A DNA stretch of 64,000 bases from Streptomyces sp. Je 1-332 (lineage in GTDB: Bacteria > Actinomycetota > Actinomycetes > Streptomycetales > Streptomycetaceae), in the NCBI RefSeq assembly GCF_040730185.1, contig NZ_CP160402.1, positions 1,612,001 to 1,676,000 of the forward strand, in the 5' to 3' direction. Under the pieces are notes generated by a model, which was given only the letters and a program-made list of their open reading frames with translations, was not told where the DNA came from and ran no database searches. A program made the translations under genes and the position numbers. This document shows positions 8,504 to 16,677 of the stretch, in pieces (position 1 is the first letter of the stretch; the number at the start of each line of letters is the position of its first letter).

Positions 8504-9337
8504 ATGAGTTCTGTTGTGCACCCGGCCACCGAGCCGGGTCCGGACCCGTTAGACAAGCCGACGCTGTCCGGTAACTACCGGCCGATTTCCTCACACCTGG
8601 CGATCACACCGCCGGTGAGTGTCGTGATTCCCGCCATGAACGAAGCGGAGAATCTTCCCTACGTTTTCAAGACACTGCCCGACTGGATTCACGAGGTCGT
8701 ACTCGTGGACGGAAATTCGACGGATGACACGGTGGCCGTCGCGCGCGAGCTGTGGCCGGACGTGAAGGTCGTCCGACAGCTCGGCAAGGGCAAGGGCGAC
8801 GCCCTGATCACCGGATTCGAGGCGTGCACCGGCGACATCATCGTGATGGTCGACGCGGACGGCTCGGCCGACGGGCACGAGATCGTCAGTTATGTCTCCG
8901 CCCTCGTCTCGGGCGCGGACTTCGCCAAGGGCTCCCGCTTCGCCAACGGCGGTGCCACGGACGACATGACGCCGATCCGCAAGCTCGGCAACCACGTCCT
9001 GTGCTCCGTCGTGAACGCCAAGTTCGGCGCCCGCTACACCGACCTGTGCTACGGCTACAACGCCTTCTGGCGGCACTGCCTCGACAAGATCGAGCTCGAC
9101 TGCACGGGCTTCGAGGTGGAGACCCTGATGAACATCCGGGTGGTCAAGGCCGGGCTCAAGGTGCAGGAGATTCCCAGCCACGAGTATCTGCGCATCCACG
9201 GGGTCAGCAATCTCAGCGCCGTGCGCGACGGGCTGCGTGTCCTGAAGGTGATCCTGACGGAGCGCTCCAACCGCCGTGGGCAGCGCCGTCGTACCCGTGG
9301 TGTTCCGTTCCGCACGCGTCAGGGAGAGGTGTCTTGA
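8504..9337 (+). CDS. Family 2 glycosyltransferase (dolichyl-phosphate-mannose/UDP-Glc type), TTA codon
   Basis: 277 residues from ATG 8504 with GAGAGGG upstream. GT-A fold motifs are clear: VSVVIPAMNEAENL at the N-terminus, LVDGNSTDDT, the metal-binding DADGSADGHE (DxD), and CYGYNAFWR near the acceptor site. No membrane segment follows, so it is a soluble enzyme that transfers a sugar from a nucleotide donor to a lipid or sugar acceptor at the inner membrane face. Codon 16 (8549-8551) is TTA, implying bldA control. Its last bases overlap the next start (TTGA), so the two glycosyltransferases are translationally coupled. Confidence 0.9.
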   Translation: MSSVVHPATEPGPDPLDKPTLSGNYRPISSHLAITPPVSVVIPAMNEAENLPYVFKTLPDWIHEVVLVDGNSTDDTVAVARELWPDVKVVRQLGKGKGDALITGFEACTGDIIVMVDADGSADGHEIVSYVSALVSGADFAKGSRFANGGATDDMTPIRKLGNHVLCSVVNAKFGARYTDLCYGYNAFWRHCLDKIELDCTGFEVETLMNIRVVKAGLKVQEIPSHEYLRIHGVSNLSAVRDGLRVLKVILTERSNRRGQRRRTRGVPFRTRQGEVS

Positions 9338-10365
9338 GCGGTCCCGGCCACCACGGGGGGAGCACGGTCGCGGGTGTCTCCGTCGTCATCTGCGTCTACA
9401 CCGAGGACCGCTGGGAGGACATCCTCGCGGCGGTCGCCTCGGTGCGGGCGCAGTCCCTGACGGCTCTCGAGACGCTGCTCGTGGTGGATCACAACGCCTC
9501 GCTCCTCGACCGACTCGCCAAGGAGTACAAGGAGACCGAAGGGGTGCGGGTGCTCGCGAACGCGGGCCCCCGCGGCCTCTCGGCGGGCCGCAACACCGGG
9601 ATCGCCGCCTCCAGCGGCGAGATCATCGCGTTCCTCGACGACGACGCCGTCGCGGAGCGGGACTGGCTGCGCCACTTCGCCGAGGGGTACGCCGACCCGA
9701 AGGTCTTCGCGGTGGGCGGGCGCACCATGCCCGTCTGGGAGTCACGGCGCAGGCCCGCCTGGTTCCCCGAGGAGTTCGACTGGGTCGTCGGCTGTACGTA
9801 CAAGGGCCTGCCCGAGGGGCGCGTGCGGGTGCGCAACGTCCTGGGCGGCAACGCCTCCTTCCGGCGCACCGCCTTCGAGGCCGCGGGTGGCTTCGCGACC
9901 GGTATCGGGCGTGACGGCGACAAGCGTCCGCTCGGGTGTGAGGAGACGGAGCTGTGCATCCGTCTCACCCGGGCGAGGCCGGACGCGGTCCTGCTCATCG
10001 ACGACCGCGCGGTGATCCACCACCGGGTCCCCGCGGCGCGGGAGCGCTTCCAGTACTTCCGCACGCGGACGTACGCGGAAGGCCTCTCCAAGGCGCTCGT
10101 GGCCCGGAGTGTGGGCGCGGACAAGGGCCTTGAGTCCGAGCGGCGGTACGCCACGCGCGTCCTGCCGGCCGGGGTCGGGCGCGGTCTGCGGGACGCGCTG
10201 CTCGCGCGTCCCGGCGGCGCGGGCCGCGCGGGCGCCATCGTGGCGGGCGTGGTCACTGCGGCCGGTGGGTACGTCCTCGGGAGTGTCCGCGCGCGCAGGG
10301 GAGGCGCCGCTTTCTCGGTCGTGGAGATCGGGACCGACGCGGACGGCGAGGGGGCTTCGGCATGA
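9334..10365 (+). CDS. Family 2 glycosyltransferase
   Basis: 343 residues from TTG 9334, which overlaps the previous stop and follows GGGAGAGG by four bases. Motifs: VSVVICVYTEDRWEDI, NAGPRGLSAGRNTGI, FLDDDAVAERDW (DxD), LGGNASFRR, and CEETELCIRL, as in rhamnosyl- and galactosyl-type GT2 enzymes that process polysaccharide repeat units. The C-terminus has one weak hydrophobic stretch (GAIVAGVVTAAGGYVLG) that may touch the membrane. Second glycosyltransferase of the cluster; donor and linkage unknown. Confidence 0.88.
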   Translation: MSGPGHHGGSTVAGVSVVICVYTEDRWEDILAAVASVRAQSLTALETLLVVDHNASLLDRLAKEYKETEGVRVLANAGPRGLSAGRNTGIAASSGEIIAFLDDDAVAERDWLRHFAEGYADPKVFAVGGRTMPVWESRRRPAWFPEEFDWVVGCTYKGLPEGRVRVRNVLGGNASFRRTAFEAAGGFATGIGRDGDKRPLGCEETELCIRLTRARPDAVLLIDDRAVIHHRVPAARERFQYFRTRTYAEGLSKALVARSVGADKGLESERRYATRVLPAGVGRGLRDALLARPGGAGRAGAIVAGVVTAAGGYVLGSVRARRGGAAFSVVEIGTDADGEGASA

Positions 10366-10402
10366 GGACGAGTGCGGCACCGACAGGCCTGGGGGGACCG
10401 CC

Positions 10403-11203
10403 ATGAACGCTCCTGTGCCGATACTCATGTACCACTCGATCGCGCATGAACCGACCTTGGAGACACGGGACTTGTCCGTGTCTCCCGGGGCGTTCGCCGA
10501 GCAGCTCGAGCTGCTCGGCGAGCGGGGTTTCACGCCGCTGAGCACGGCCGGGCTCGCCGCGATCTGGCGTACTCCCGGCCGCACCCTGCCGCCGAGGCCC
10601 GTCCTGATCACCTTCGACGACGGTTACGAGGGCGTGCACCGGCACGCGCTGCCCGTGCTCGCCAAGCACGGCTTCGCCTCGACGCTCTTCGTCTCCACCG
10701 GCTGGCTGCGCGGGGCGCACGACACCGGGGGCGGCCTCGACGTGATGCTCGACTGGGACCAGGTGCGTGAACTGGCCGCGGCGAACACGGAGATCGGCGG
10801 GCACAGCCATACGCACCCGCAGCTCGACCAGCTGGACGACGACGACCTCTGGTTCGAACTGCTTCGCTGCAAGGAGATCGTCACCGAGGAACTGGGCACC
10901 CGGCCGGTCTCCTTCGCCTACCCGTACGGCTATTCGAGCCGACGGGTGCGCGAGACGGTGCGCGGCGCCGGATTCGCCCAGTCGCTCGCGGTCGGCAACG
11001 GCCTCGCACGGCGTACGCAGGGGCCGTACGCCCTACAGCGGGTGACCGTGCGCCGCTCCACCGGCATCGCGGAGTTCGAACGGCTCGTCGAGGGCCGTGC
11101 GATCGCCCGCACCTTCGCAAGGGACCGTGCCCACACCAAGGGGTACGCCGTGGTCCGTAGGTTCCGACAGGCCCGCCGGAAGGCAACTCGTACCCGTGTC
11201 TGA
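10403..11203 (+). CDS. Polysaccharide deacetylase (NodB / CE4 family)
   Basis: 266 residues from ATG 10403 after GGGGGG. CE4 motifs: MYHSI near the N-terminus, TFDDGYEG (catalytic base and metal Asp), and HSHTHPQL (metal His pair), then SFAYPYGYSSRRV. No signal peptide or membrane helix is visible, which is unusual for an enzyme acting on finished polymer, so it may act on lipid-linked intermediates in the cytoplasm. It removes N- or O-acetyl groups from sugars. The gene overlaps the flippase start by eight bases, so the two proteins are made together. Confidence 0.88.
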   Translation: MNAPVPILMYHSIAHEPTLETRDLSVSPGAFAEQLELLGERGFTPLSTAGLAAIWRTPGRTLPPRPVLITFDDGYEGVHRHALPVLAKHGFASTLFVSTGWLRGAHDTGGGLDVMLDWDQVRELAAANTEIGGHSHTHPQLDQLDDDDLWFELLRCKEIVTEELGTRPVSFAYPYGYSSRRVRETVRGAGFAQSLAVGNGLARRTQGPYALQRVTVRRSTGIAEFERLVEGRAIARTFARDRAHTKGYAVVRRFRQARRKATRTRV

Positions 11204-14200
11204 CACGTCGACCGCCCAGGCAGACGTCTCTGGGACCCCGAGCAGCGAACAGCAGCCGCCGTCCGGCAAGTCGGGCAGGCCGCGCAGAATGCGGCTGCCC
11301 GGAAGGGGCGGCGGCGGTGGCGGGAGTCCTCTGTTCCGCAATGCCTATGCGCTGATGCTGAACACCGGCATCTCCGGCGTGCTCGGCGTCGGCTTCTGGC
11401 TGGCCGCCGCTCGGTACTACTCCGAGTCGGCGGTCGGCCAGGGCTCGGCGGCGATCGCCGCCATGAAGCTCCTCGCGGGGCTCACCGCGCTCACCCTGAC
11501 GGGGGCCCTCGCCCGCTTCATCCCCGTCGCGGGGCGCGCCACGGGCAGGCTCATCTTCCGTACGTATGCGACCAGTTCACTCGTCGTCGCGTGCGCCGCA
11601 CTGATCTTCCTGTTCACGCTCGACCTGTGGGGGCCCTCATACGCTTTCCTGCACGGCCCGCTCAACGGTCTCGGCTTCATCGCCGCGGTCATCGCCTGGT
11701 CGCTGCTCACCCTTCAGGACGGGGTGCTCACGGGGCTGCGCAGCGCGCTGTGGGTGCCGGTCGGCAACACGATCTTCTCGGTCGTCAAGCTGGGGCTGCT
11801 CATCGCGGTGGCGGCGGCGATCCCGACGGCGGGCGTGTTCGTGTCGTGGGTGGCCGCGATCGCCATGTCCGTCATCCCGCTGGGCTGGCTGGTGTTCCGG
11901 CGGCTCGTGCCACGGCACGTGAAGGCGACCCAGGACAAGACGCGGCCGCCGACGCTGCGCGAGATGGGCCGCTTCCTGGCCGGTGACTACACCGGCTCGC
12001 TCTTCTCGCTCGCCGTGGTCTATCTCGTACCGGTGATCGTCGCCTCGCAGGTCAGCTCGGTCGACAACGCGTACTTCTACATCACCACCACGATCGGCGG
12101 CACGGTCAACCTGCTCGCCATCAACATGGGCGCCTCGCTGACGGTCGAGGGCGCGCACGACCCGGCGCGGCTCGCGGCGAACACCCGGGCCGCGCTGCGC
12201 CGCATGGCGCGGATCATGCTGCCGGTGTGCGGTCTGCTCTTCGTCGGGGCGCCGTTCATCCTGCGGGTCTTCGGCCAGGGGTACGCGGACGCGGCGACGC
12301 CGCTGCTGCGCTGGTTCGCGGTGGGAGCGGCGCTGCGGGTCGTCATGGAGACGTACTTCGCGGTGCAGCGCGCCCAGAGCCGTACGTCGGGGATCGCCTG
12401 GATGCAGGGCCTGTTGTGCGCACTCGTGCTCGGCCTGACGCTGCTTCTGCTGCCGCGGATGGGTCTCACGGGGGCTGGGGTCGCCGAGATCTGCAGCCTC
12501 GCGGTGATCGTGGCGATCGTGGCGCCGAAGCTGTACCGCGTGGCGCGGGGGGCCGGGCCGTCGGACGGTGGCGGGGCGCCGGACGGTGATCTCGCGGCCC
12601 TGGGGGCGCCCGTGACGCCGCCCACCGCCGCCGCGGACGAGGCGGGTCAGCAGCAGGAGCGGCGGCGGGGGCCCGCCTGGGCCCTGCGCGAGTCGCTCGA
12701 CTCGGACACGCTGCAGCTTGCGGTGCAGCCGGACTTCGAGCATCCCGAACGCAGGCCCGACATGCGTCCGGGACCGGGGACGCCCGCGTCCGGGACCCCG
12801 GCCTTCTCGAAGGCCGGTGTCCCGGACGCGGGCACGGGGGACGAGGGGGAGGACATGCAGGACAGGGGGGACCTGGAGCACCGCCCGACCTGGGCGCTGA
12901 GAACACCGGTCGGACCGCGCGAACCGGCGGCATCGTCAGCGATCCCGCCTTCGGTGTCATCGGCCGTCACCGCACCCGCCGAGGAGCCGGGCACCGCACC
13001 GAGTGTGACGGAGGAGCCGGCGGAGACCGGCGGCGCGTCCGGACCGCTCCCCCGCCGCCGCGCCGTCCTCATGGCGCTCCTCCTCGCCTTCGCGGTGGCC
13101 CTCTACTGGCTGCCCACCGTGGGCATGACCGAGGGCGATCTGGACGCGATGGGCGGCCTCGGGCTCATCTCCATCCTGCCCGCGCCGACCCTGTTCGGGG
13201 CCGCGCTGCTCGTCGTCGTCTTCGCCTCGCTGCTGTGGCTCGAGCGGCCGCACAAGGCCCTGCTCCTGGCGACGCTGCTCACCACGGTGGTGTGTCTGCA
13301 CGCGCTGCCCGCCGTCCTCGAGGACGAGCCGCGGTTCGCGACGGCCTGGCAGCACCTGGGCTTCATGGAGTACATCGACAGGACCGGCTCCGCGGTGCCC
13401 GACCTGGACGCGCGCTGGAGCTGGCCCGGGTTCTTCGCCGCGGCCACGTTCGTGGCGAAGGCGTGCGGCGTCTCGGACATGACCGAGGTGATCCGCTGGT
13501 GGCCGCTGGCCATGCAACTGCTCTACCTGGCACCGATGTTCCTGCTCGTGCGCGCCATGCGGGCGTCCTGGCGCGCCAAGTGGGCCGGTCTGTGGATCTT
13601 CGCGCTGAGCGGCTGGGTCGGCCAGGACTACTTCTCCCCGCAGGGCTTCACGTATCTGCTCTATCTGGTGTTCGTCGCGGTGCTCCTCGTGTGGTTCCGC
13701 GCGCCGCACGTGCTGTGGGCCAAGCGGCGTCCGGGTGAGCTGGAGGTCGAGCCCGCCGACCGGCGGCAGCGCGCGGTCCTGCTCGCCGTCCTGATCGCCT
13801 TGTTCGCGGCGACGGTCCCCGCGCACCAGCTCACGCCGTTCGTGATGCTCGGTGTCCTGGCAGGACTCGTCCTGGTGGGCCGCTCGGAGCTGCGCGGACT
13901 GCCGATCCTCTTCGCGGTCCTGGTCGCCGTCTGGGTGGGCTTCTTCGCCGAGCCGTACTGGTCGGGGCACTTCGACGAGCTGTTCGGCGGGATCGGCGGC
14001 GTCGGCGGCAATGTGACCTCGTCGGTGTCCGGCCGCATCGAGGGCGGCAGTTCGACCCACCAGCTCGTCCTGTACGCACGCGTCGCACTGGCAGGCGGCG
14101 TGATGGCGTTCGCCTGCCGGGGCTGGTGGCGGCGGCGCGACCACAAGTACTCGGAACGCTCGCTGCTCGTCCTGACCTTCATCCCGTTCCTGGGCTTCGG

Positions 14201-15059
14201 CATGCAGTCGTACGGCGGCGAGATGGCCCTGCGGGTCTTCATGTTCGCGCTGCCGGGCGCCGCGCTCCTCGCCGGGCTCGCGTTCTTCCCGCGTGCGGGC
14301 ATCACCGCGAAGGAGCGGGACCGCGACAAGGTGAGTCTGGCGCCGCTGGCCGCGCTGATGGCGGGCCTCGTCCTGATGGGCGGCTTCCTGGTGGCGCGCT
14401 GGGGCAACGAGCCCTTCGAGCGGACCCGGGCCGGCGAGGTCGCCGCGATGGAGTACGTGTACGAGCACGACGATCCGACGGTGCGGCTGCTGTGGATGAG
14501 CGACGACACCATCAACAACGTGACGCCGGCGATGCCGTGGGGCACCCGTGACATGGAGAAGGTGAGTTACGTCCCGACGCTCGCCCCGGCCGACCCGGTC
14601 CTGGTCTCCAGCCTGGTGAAGGCGCTCAGGGACGCGGGTCCCAACTCGTATCTGATGATCAACAAGAGTCAGACGGTCTATCTCCAGATGGACGTGGGCT
14701 ACTCCAGGACGTGGGACACCCGGCTGATCAAGAACCTCGACAACCGCCAGGAGCTGAAGAAGGTCCTCACGAACGACGACGCGACCCTCTACACCCTGAG
14801 CAAGCAGCCGAACGGCAAGGTAGCGAAGGCCGAGCCGGGCCCGATCGGTCCGCAGGTGACGTGGACCCCCTGGTCGGTGATCGGCGGGCTCGCGGCGATC
14901 GCCGTGGTCCTGCTGCTCGTCACGCGTGAGGTCGTGCGGGTGGCGTGGGAGCCGAGCGTGCGGCAACTGCGCTGGCTGCAGAGCAGTTTCTGGTTCTCGC
15001 TGCCGCTGCTCGCGGTCCTGCTCGCGTCGCTGATCCAGCGGTTCCTGACCATGGCGTGA
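11196..15059 (+). CDS. Polysaccharide flippase fused to a GT-C-like membrane module (1287 aa)
   Basis: Start GTG 11196 overlaps the deacetylase stop. Residues about 45-455 are a Wzx/MATE-type polysaccharide transporter with 12 or more helices (first segment NAYALMLNTGISGVLGVGFW). Residues about 455-615 are a charged, Pro/Ala/Glu-rich linker with a repeated WALR motif. Residues about 618-1287 form a second multi-helix module with an early extracytoplasmic acidic loop (DRTGSAVPDLDARWSWPGF), a large soluble segment after the helices (about 1080-1225) and two last helices, a layout like GT-C glycosyltransferases. The pair would flip lipid-linked units and transfer or polymerise sugars outside the membrane. 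The GT-C assignment rests on topology only. Flippases are normally about 450 residues. Confidence 0.82.
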   Translation: MSDTSTAQADVSGTPSSEQQPPSGKSGRPRRMRLPGRGGGGGGSPLFRNAYALMLNTGISGVLGVGFWLAAARYYSESAVGQGSAAIAAMKLLAGLTALTLTGALARFIPVAGRATGRLIFRTYATSSLVVACAALIFLFTLDLWGPSYAFLHGPLNGLGFIAAVIAWSLLTLQDGVLTGLRSALWVPVGNTIFSVVKLGLLIAVAAAIPTAGVFVSWVAAIAMSVIPLGWLVFRRLVPRHVKATQDKTRPPTLREMGRFLAGDYTGSLFSLAVVYLVPVIVASQVSSVDNAYFYITTTIGGTVNLLAINMGASLTVEGAHDPARLAANTRAALRRMARIMLPVCGLLFVGAPFILRVFGQGYADAATPLLRWFAVGAALRVVMETYFAVQRAQSRTSGIAWMQGLLCALVLGLTLLLLPRMGLTGAGVAEICSLAVIVAIVAPKLYRVARGAGPSDGGGAPDGDLAALGAPVTPPTAAADEAGQQQERRRGPAWALRESLDSDTLQLAVQPDFEHPERRPDMRPGPGTPASGTPAFSKAGVPDAGTGDEGEDMQDRGDLEHRPTWALRTPVGPREPAASSAIPPSVSSAVTAPAEEPGTAPSVTEEPAETGGASGPLPRRRAVLMALLLAFAVALYWLPTVGMTEGDLDAMGGLGLISILPAPTLFGAALLVVVFASLLWLERPHKALLLATLLTTVVCLHALPAVLEDEPRFATAWQHLGFMEYIDRTGSAVPDLDARWSWPGFFAAATFVAKACGVSDMTEVIRWWPLAMQLLYLAPMFLLVRAMRASWRAKWAGLWIFALSGWVGQDYFSPQGFTYLLYLVFVAVLLVWFRAPHVLWAKRRPGELEVEPADRRQRAVLLAVLIALFAATVPAHQLTPFVMLGVLAGLVLVGRSELRGLPILFAVLVAVWVGFFAEPYWSGHFDELFGGIGGVGGNVTSSVSGRIEGGSSTHQLVLYARVALAGGVMAFACRGWWRRRDHKYSERSLLVLTFIPFLGFGMQSYGGEMALRVFMFALPGAALLAGLAFFPRAGITAKERDRDKVSLAPLAALMAGLVLMGGFLVARWGNEPFERTRAGEVAAMEYVYEHDDPTVRLLWMSDDTINNVTPAMPWGTRDMEKVSYVPTLAPADPVLVSSLVKALRDAGPNSYLMINKSQTVYLQMDVGYSRTWDTRLIKNLDNRQELKKVLTNDDATLYTLSKQPNGKVAKAEPGPIGPQVTWTPWSVIGGLAAIAVVLLLVTREVVRVAWEPSVRQLRWLQSSFWFSLPLLAVLLASLIQRFLTMA
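12782..12833. repeat. 25-bp inverted repeat inside the flippase linker
   Basis: Arms 12782-12806 and 12809-12833 are complementary at 24 of 25 positions with a two-base loop. It lies in frame in the linker between the two membrane modules (residues 529-546), where it encodes Gly, Thr, Pro, Ala and Ser. In mRNA it would be an exceptionally stable hairpin. Confidence 0.9.
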
Positions 15060-15094
15060 TCCGGGGGTGGGCGAAGAGGGCTGAGGCGGATCAC
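15056..15094. terminator. Hairpin shared by two convergent stop codons
   Basis: GTGATCCG (15056-15063) pairs with CGGATCAC (15087-15094). The left arm contains the flippase stop (15057-15059) and the right arm the stop of the minus-strand glycoside hydrolase (15091-15093). It probably ends transcription from both sides, although the stem is short and there is no T-run. Confidence 0.45.
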
Positions 15095-16515
15095 CGCTTC
15101 AGCCACTTCACCTCGTACCCCTTCATCTTGAAGCGTTGCCCGTCGACCTTCGCGTCGATCGGGCGGTCGAGGGTGTTGACGACGAGCACGGTCTCCTTGG
15201 TGGCGAGGACGCGTACGTTCGGTTCGTCGTCGGCGTCGACGGAGACCTTCTCGTACTGCGTGCCGGGCGGGAACGCGTCGCTGAACCGGGAGAGCATCGC
15301 CAGCATCGGCAACTCCGTGCCCCCGTCGTCGAGTTCGGTGGAGCGCCACAGGCAGCCCGCGCAGCTCTCGCCCCTCTTCTGCGGGTTCCAGTAGAAGCCG
15401 CTGCTCGCGCCGCCGCGCGCCATCGCCATCAGTCCCGTGGCGTGGACGGCGACGCGGTGCGGCTCGGACCAGTCGTCGCGGTTGTCGTCGCTGTCGCCCG
15501 GTTCCACGTAGTACTCGGCCCACCACAGCGGCAGGTCTCCGGTGCGCTCCCGCACCCACTTGCCGACGGCCGTGAGCTTCTCGGTGGCCTTGAACTCGTC
15601 GGGGAGCATCTCGTCGTCGACGGTGTAGCTGGAGCCGTCCACGACGACGAAGTCCGCGCCGGTCTTGTTCTTGTTCCAGTAGTCGAAGGCGTCGAGGGCC
15701 CGCTGGTCCATGCGCCCCCAGTCGCCTTCGACCTCGCTCGACGCGCCCTCGGTCTGGCGCGGGTCGACGCTGTCCATGACGAGGTAGGGGCCGCCGACCA
15801 TGATGTCCTTGTTGACCTTCTTGAGCTCCTTGTACACCAGGTTGTAGAGCTCGGTGTAGCCCTCGTAGTCCCAGCGGGCCTTCTCGTCGTTCCAGAAGCC
15901 CTTGAACTCGTTCCAGACGATGAAGTGCCGGACGTCGGGATAGCGCTTGGCGACGGTCGCAGCGAGCTTGGCGTAGTCCTCGAAGTGGGCGGGTTCCGGG
16001 GCGGTCTCCAGGGCCTGCTGGCTCCAGTCGGTGTTGTCCGCGCCGGGCTCGCCGCCCTTCATCCAGTCCGGGGCGCAGCACAGGGTGACGACCGGCGTGC
16101 CGTCGGTGGCCCGGATGAAGTCCATCCGCTGGTCCATCGCCGAGAAGTCGTAACGCCCCTTGACCGGCTCGGGGTTGCCCGCGCCCCAGCCCATGATGTG
16201 CTGGATCTGCGGCAGCGGGCGGGGCAGGCCGGCGAGCAGCTCCTCGGCGCGGCGGGTGGCCGCGTCGCCGCCCTCGTCCGCGCTGTACTGGGTGTGGGTG
16301 AAGCCCCAGCCGACGGCCGGATCCGCGTCACCGGGCGGGACGGCGGGGGTGCCGTGCACCTTGTCGCCGTCACGCGTGGTGCCTTCGGTACCCGAATCGT
16401 CACCGGGAAGCGTGGTGGTGACGGTCAAAATCAGGGCCAGTGCGGCCAGAGCGACGCCGAGCAGCGCGGCGAGCCGCCACCGCTGTGCCCCCGAATTCCA
16501 CCCATGACGTGCCAT
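15091..16515 (-). CDS. Membrane-anchored glycoside hydrolase (GH39/GH5-like, clan A)
   Basis: 474 residues from ATG 16515; longer upstream frames have no coding bias. The N-terminus has a short basic stretch and one hydrophobic helix (LAALLGVALAALALILTV), i.e. a signal anchor placing the enzyme outside the cell. The TIM-barrel catalytic pair is visible as HFIVWNEFKGFW (acid/base Glu) and LPLWWAEYYVEPG (nucleophile Glu). Sequences such as GWGFTHTQYS, HIMGWGAGNPEP and LCCAPDWM fit GH39-type xylosidase-like proteins. It converges on the flippase gene and probably trims or releases the polysaccharide made by this cluster; the substrate is inferred only. Confidence 0.82.
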   Translation of the reverse strand: MARHGWNSGAQRWRLAALLGVALAALALILTVTTTLPGDDSGTEGTTRDGDKVHGTPAVPPGDADPAVGWGFTHTQYSADEGGDAATRRAEELLAGLPRPLPQIQHIMGWGAGNPEPVKGRYDFSAMDQRMDFIRATDGTPVVTLCCAPDWMKGGEPGADNTDWSQQALETAPEPAHFEDYAKLAATVAKRYPDVRHFIVWNEFKGFWNDEKARWDYEGYTELYNLVYKELKKVNKDIMVGGPYLVMDSVDPRQTEGASSEVEGDWGRMDQRALDAFDYWNKNKTGADFVVVDGSSYTVDDEMLPDEFKATEKLTAVGKWVRERTGDLPLWWAEYYVEPGDSDDNRDDWSEPHRVAVHATGLMAMARGGASSGFYWNPQKRGESCAGCLWRSTELDDGGTELPMLAMLSRFSDAFPPGTQYEKVSVDADDEPNVRVLATKETVLVVNTLDRPIDAKVDGQRFKMKGYEVKWLKR

Positions 16516-16677
16516 CAAGGACAACAGTAACGGCGACCGTTGGCGGTAGGACAGGTTCCGGGCCACGGGTTCGCAACCGGACGAAGTGCGAGGGAGTGCG
16601 ACGGGAGTGCGGCGTGAGTACGGCGGAGTGCGTAAACGGGGATGCACGCGGGCACTCGTGTGCCGGATCATGGCGGC

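Noticed and set aside
12957..14966. 669-codon minus-strand ORF under the flippase fusion
   Set aside because: His/Arg/Gln-rich shadow; the plus frame has membrane helices and proper codon bias.
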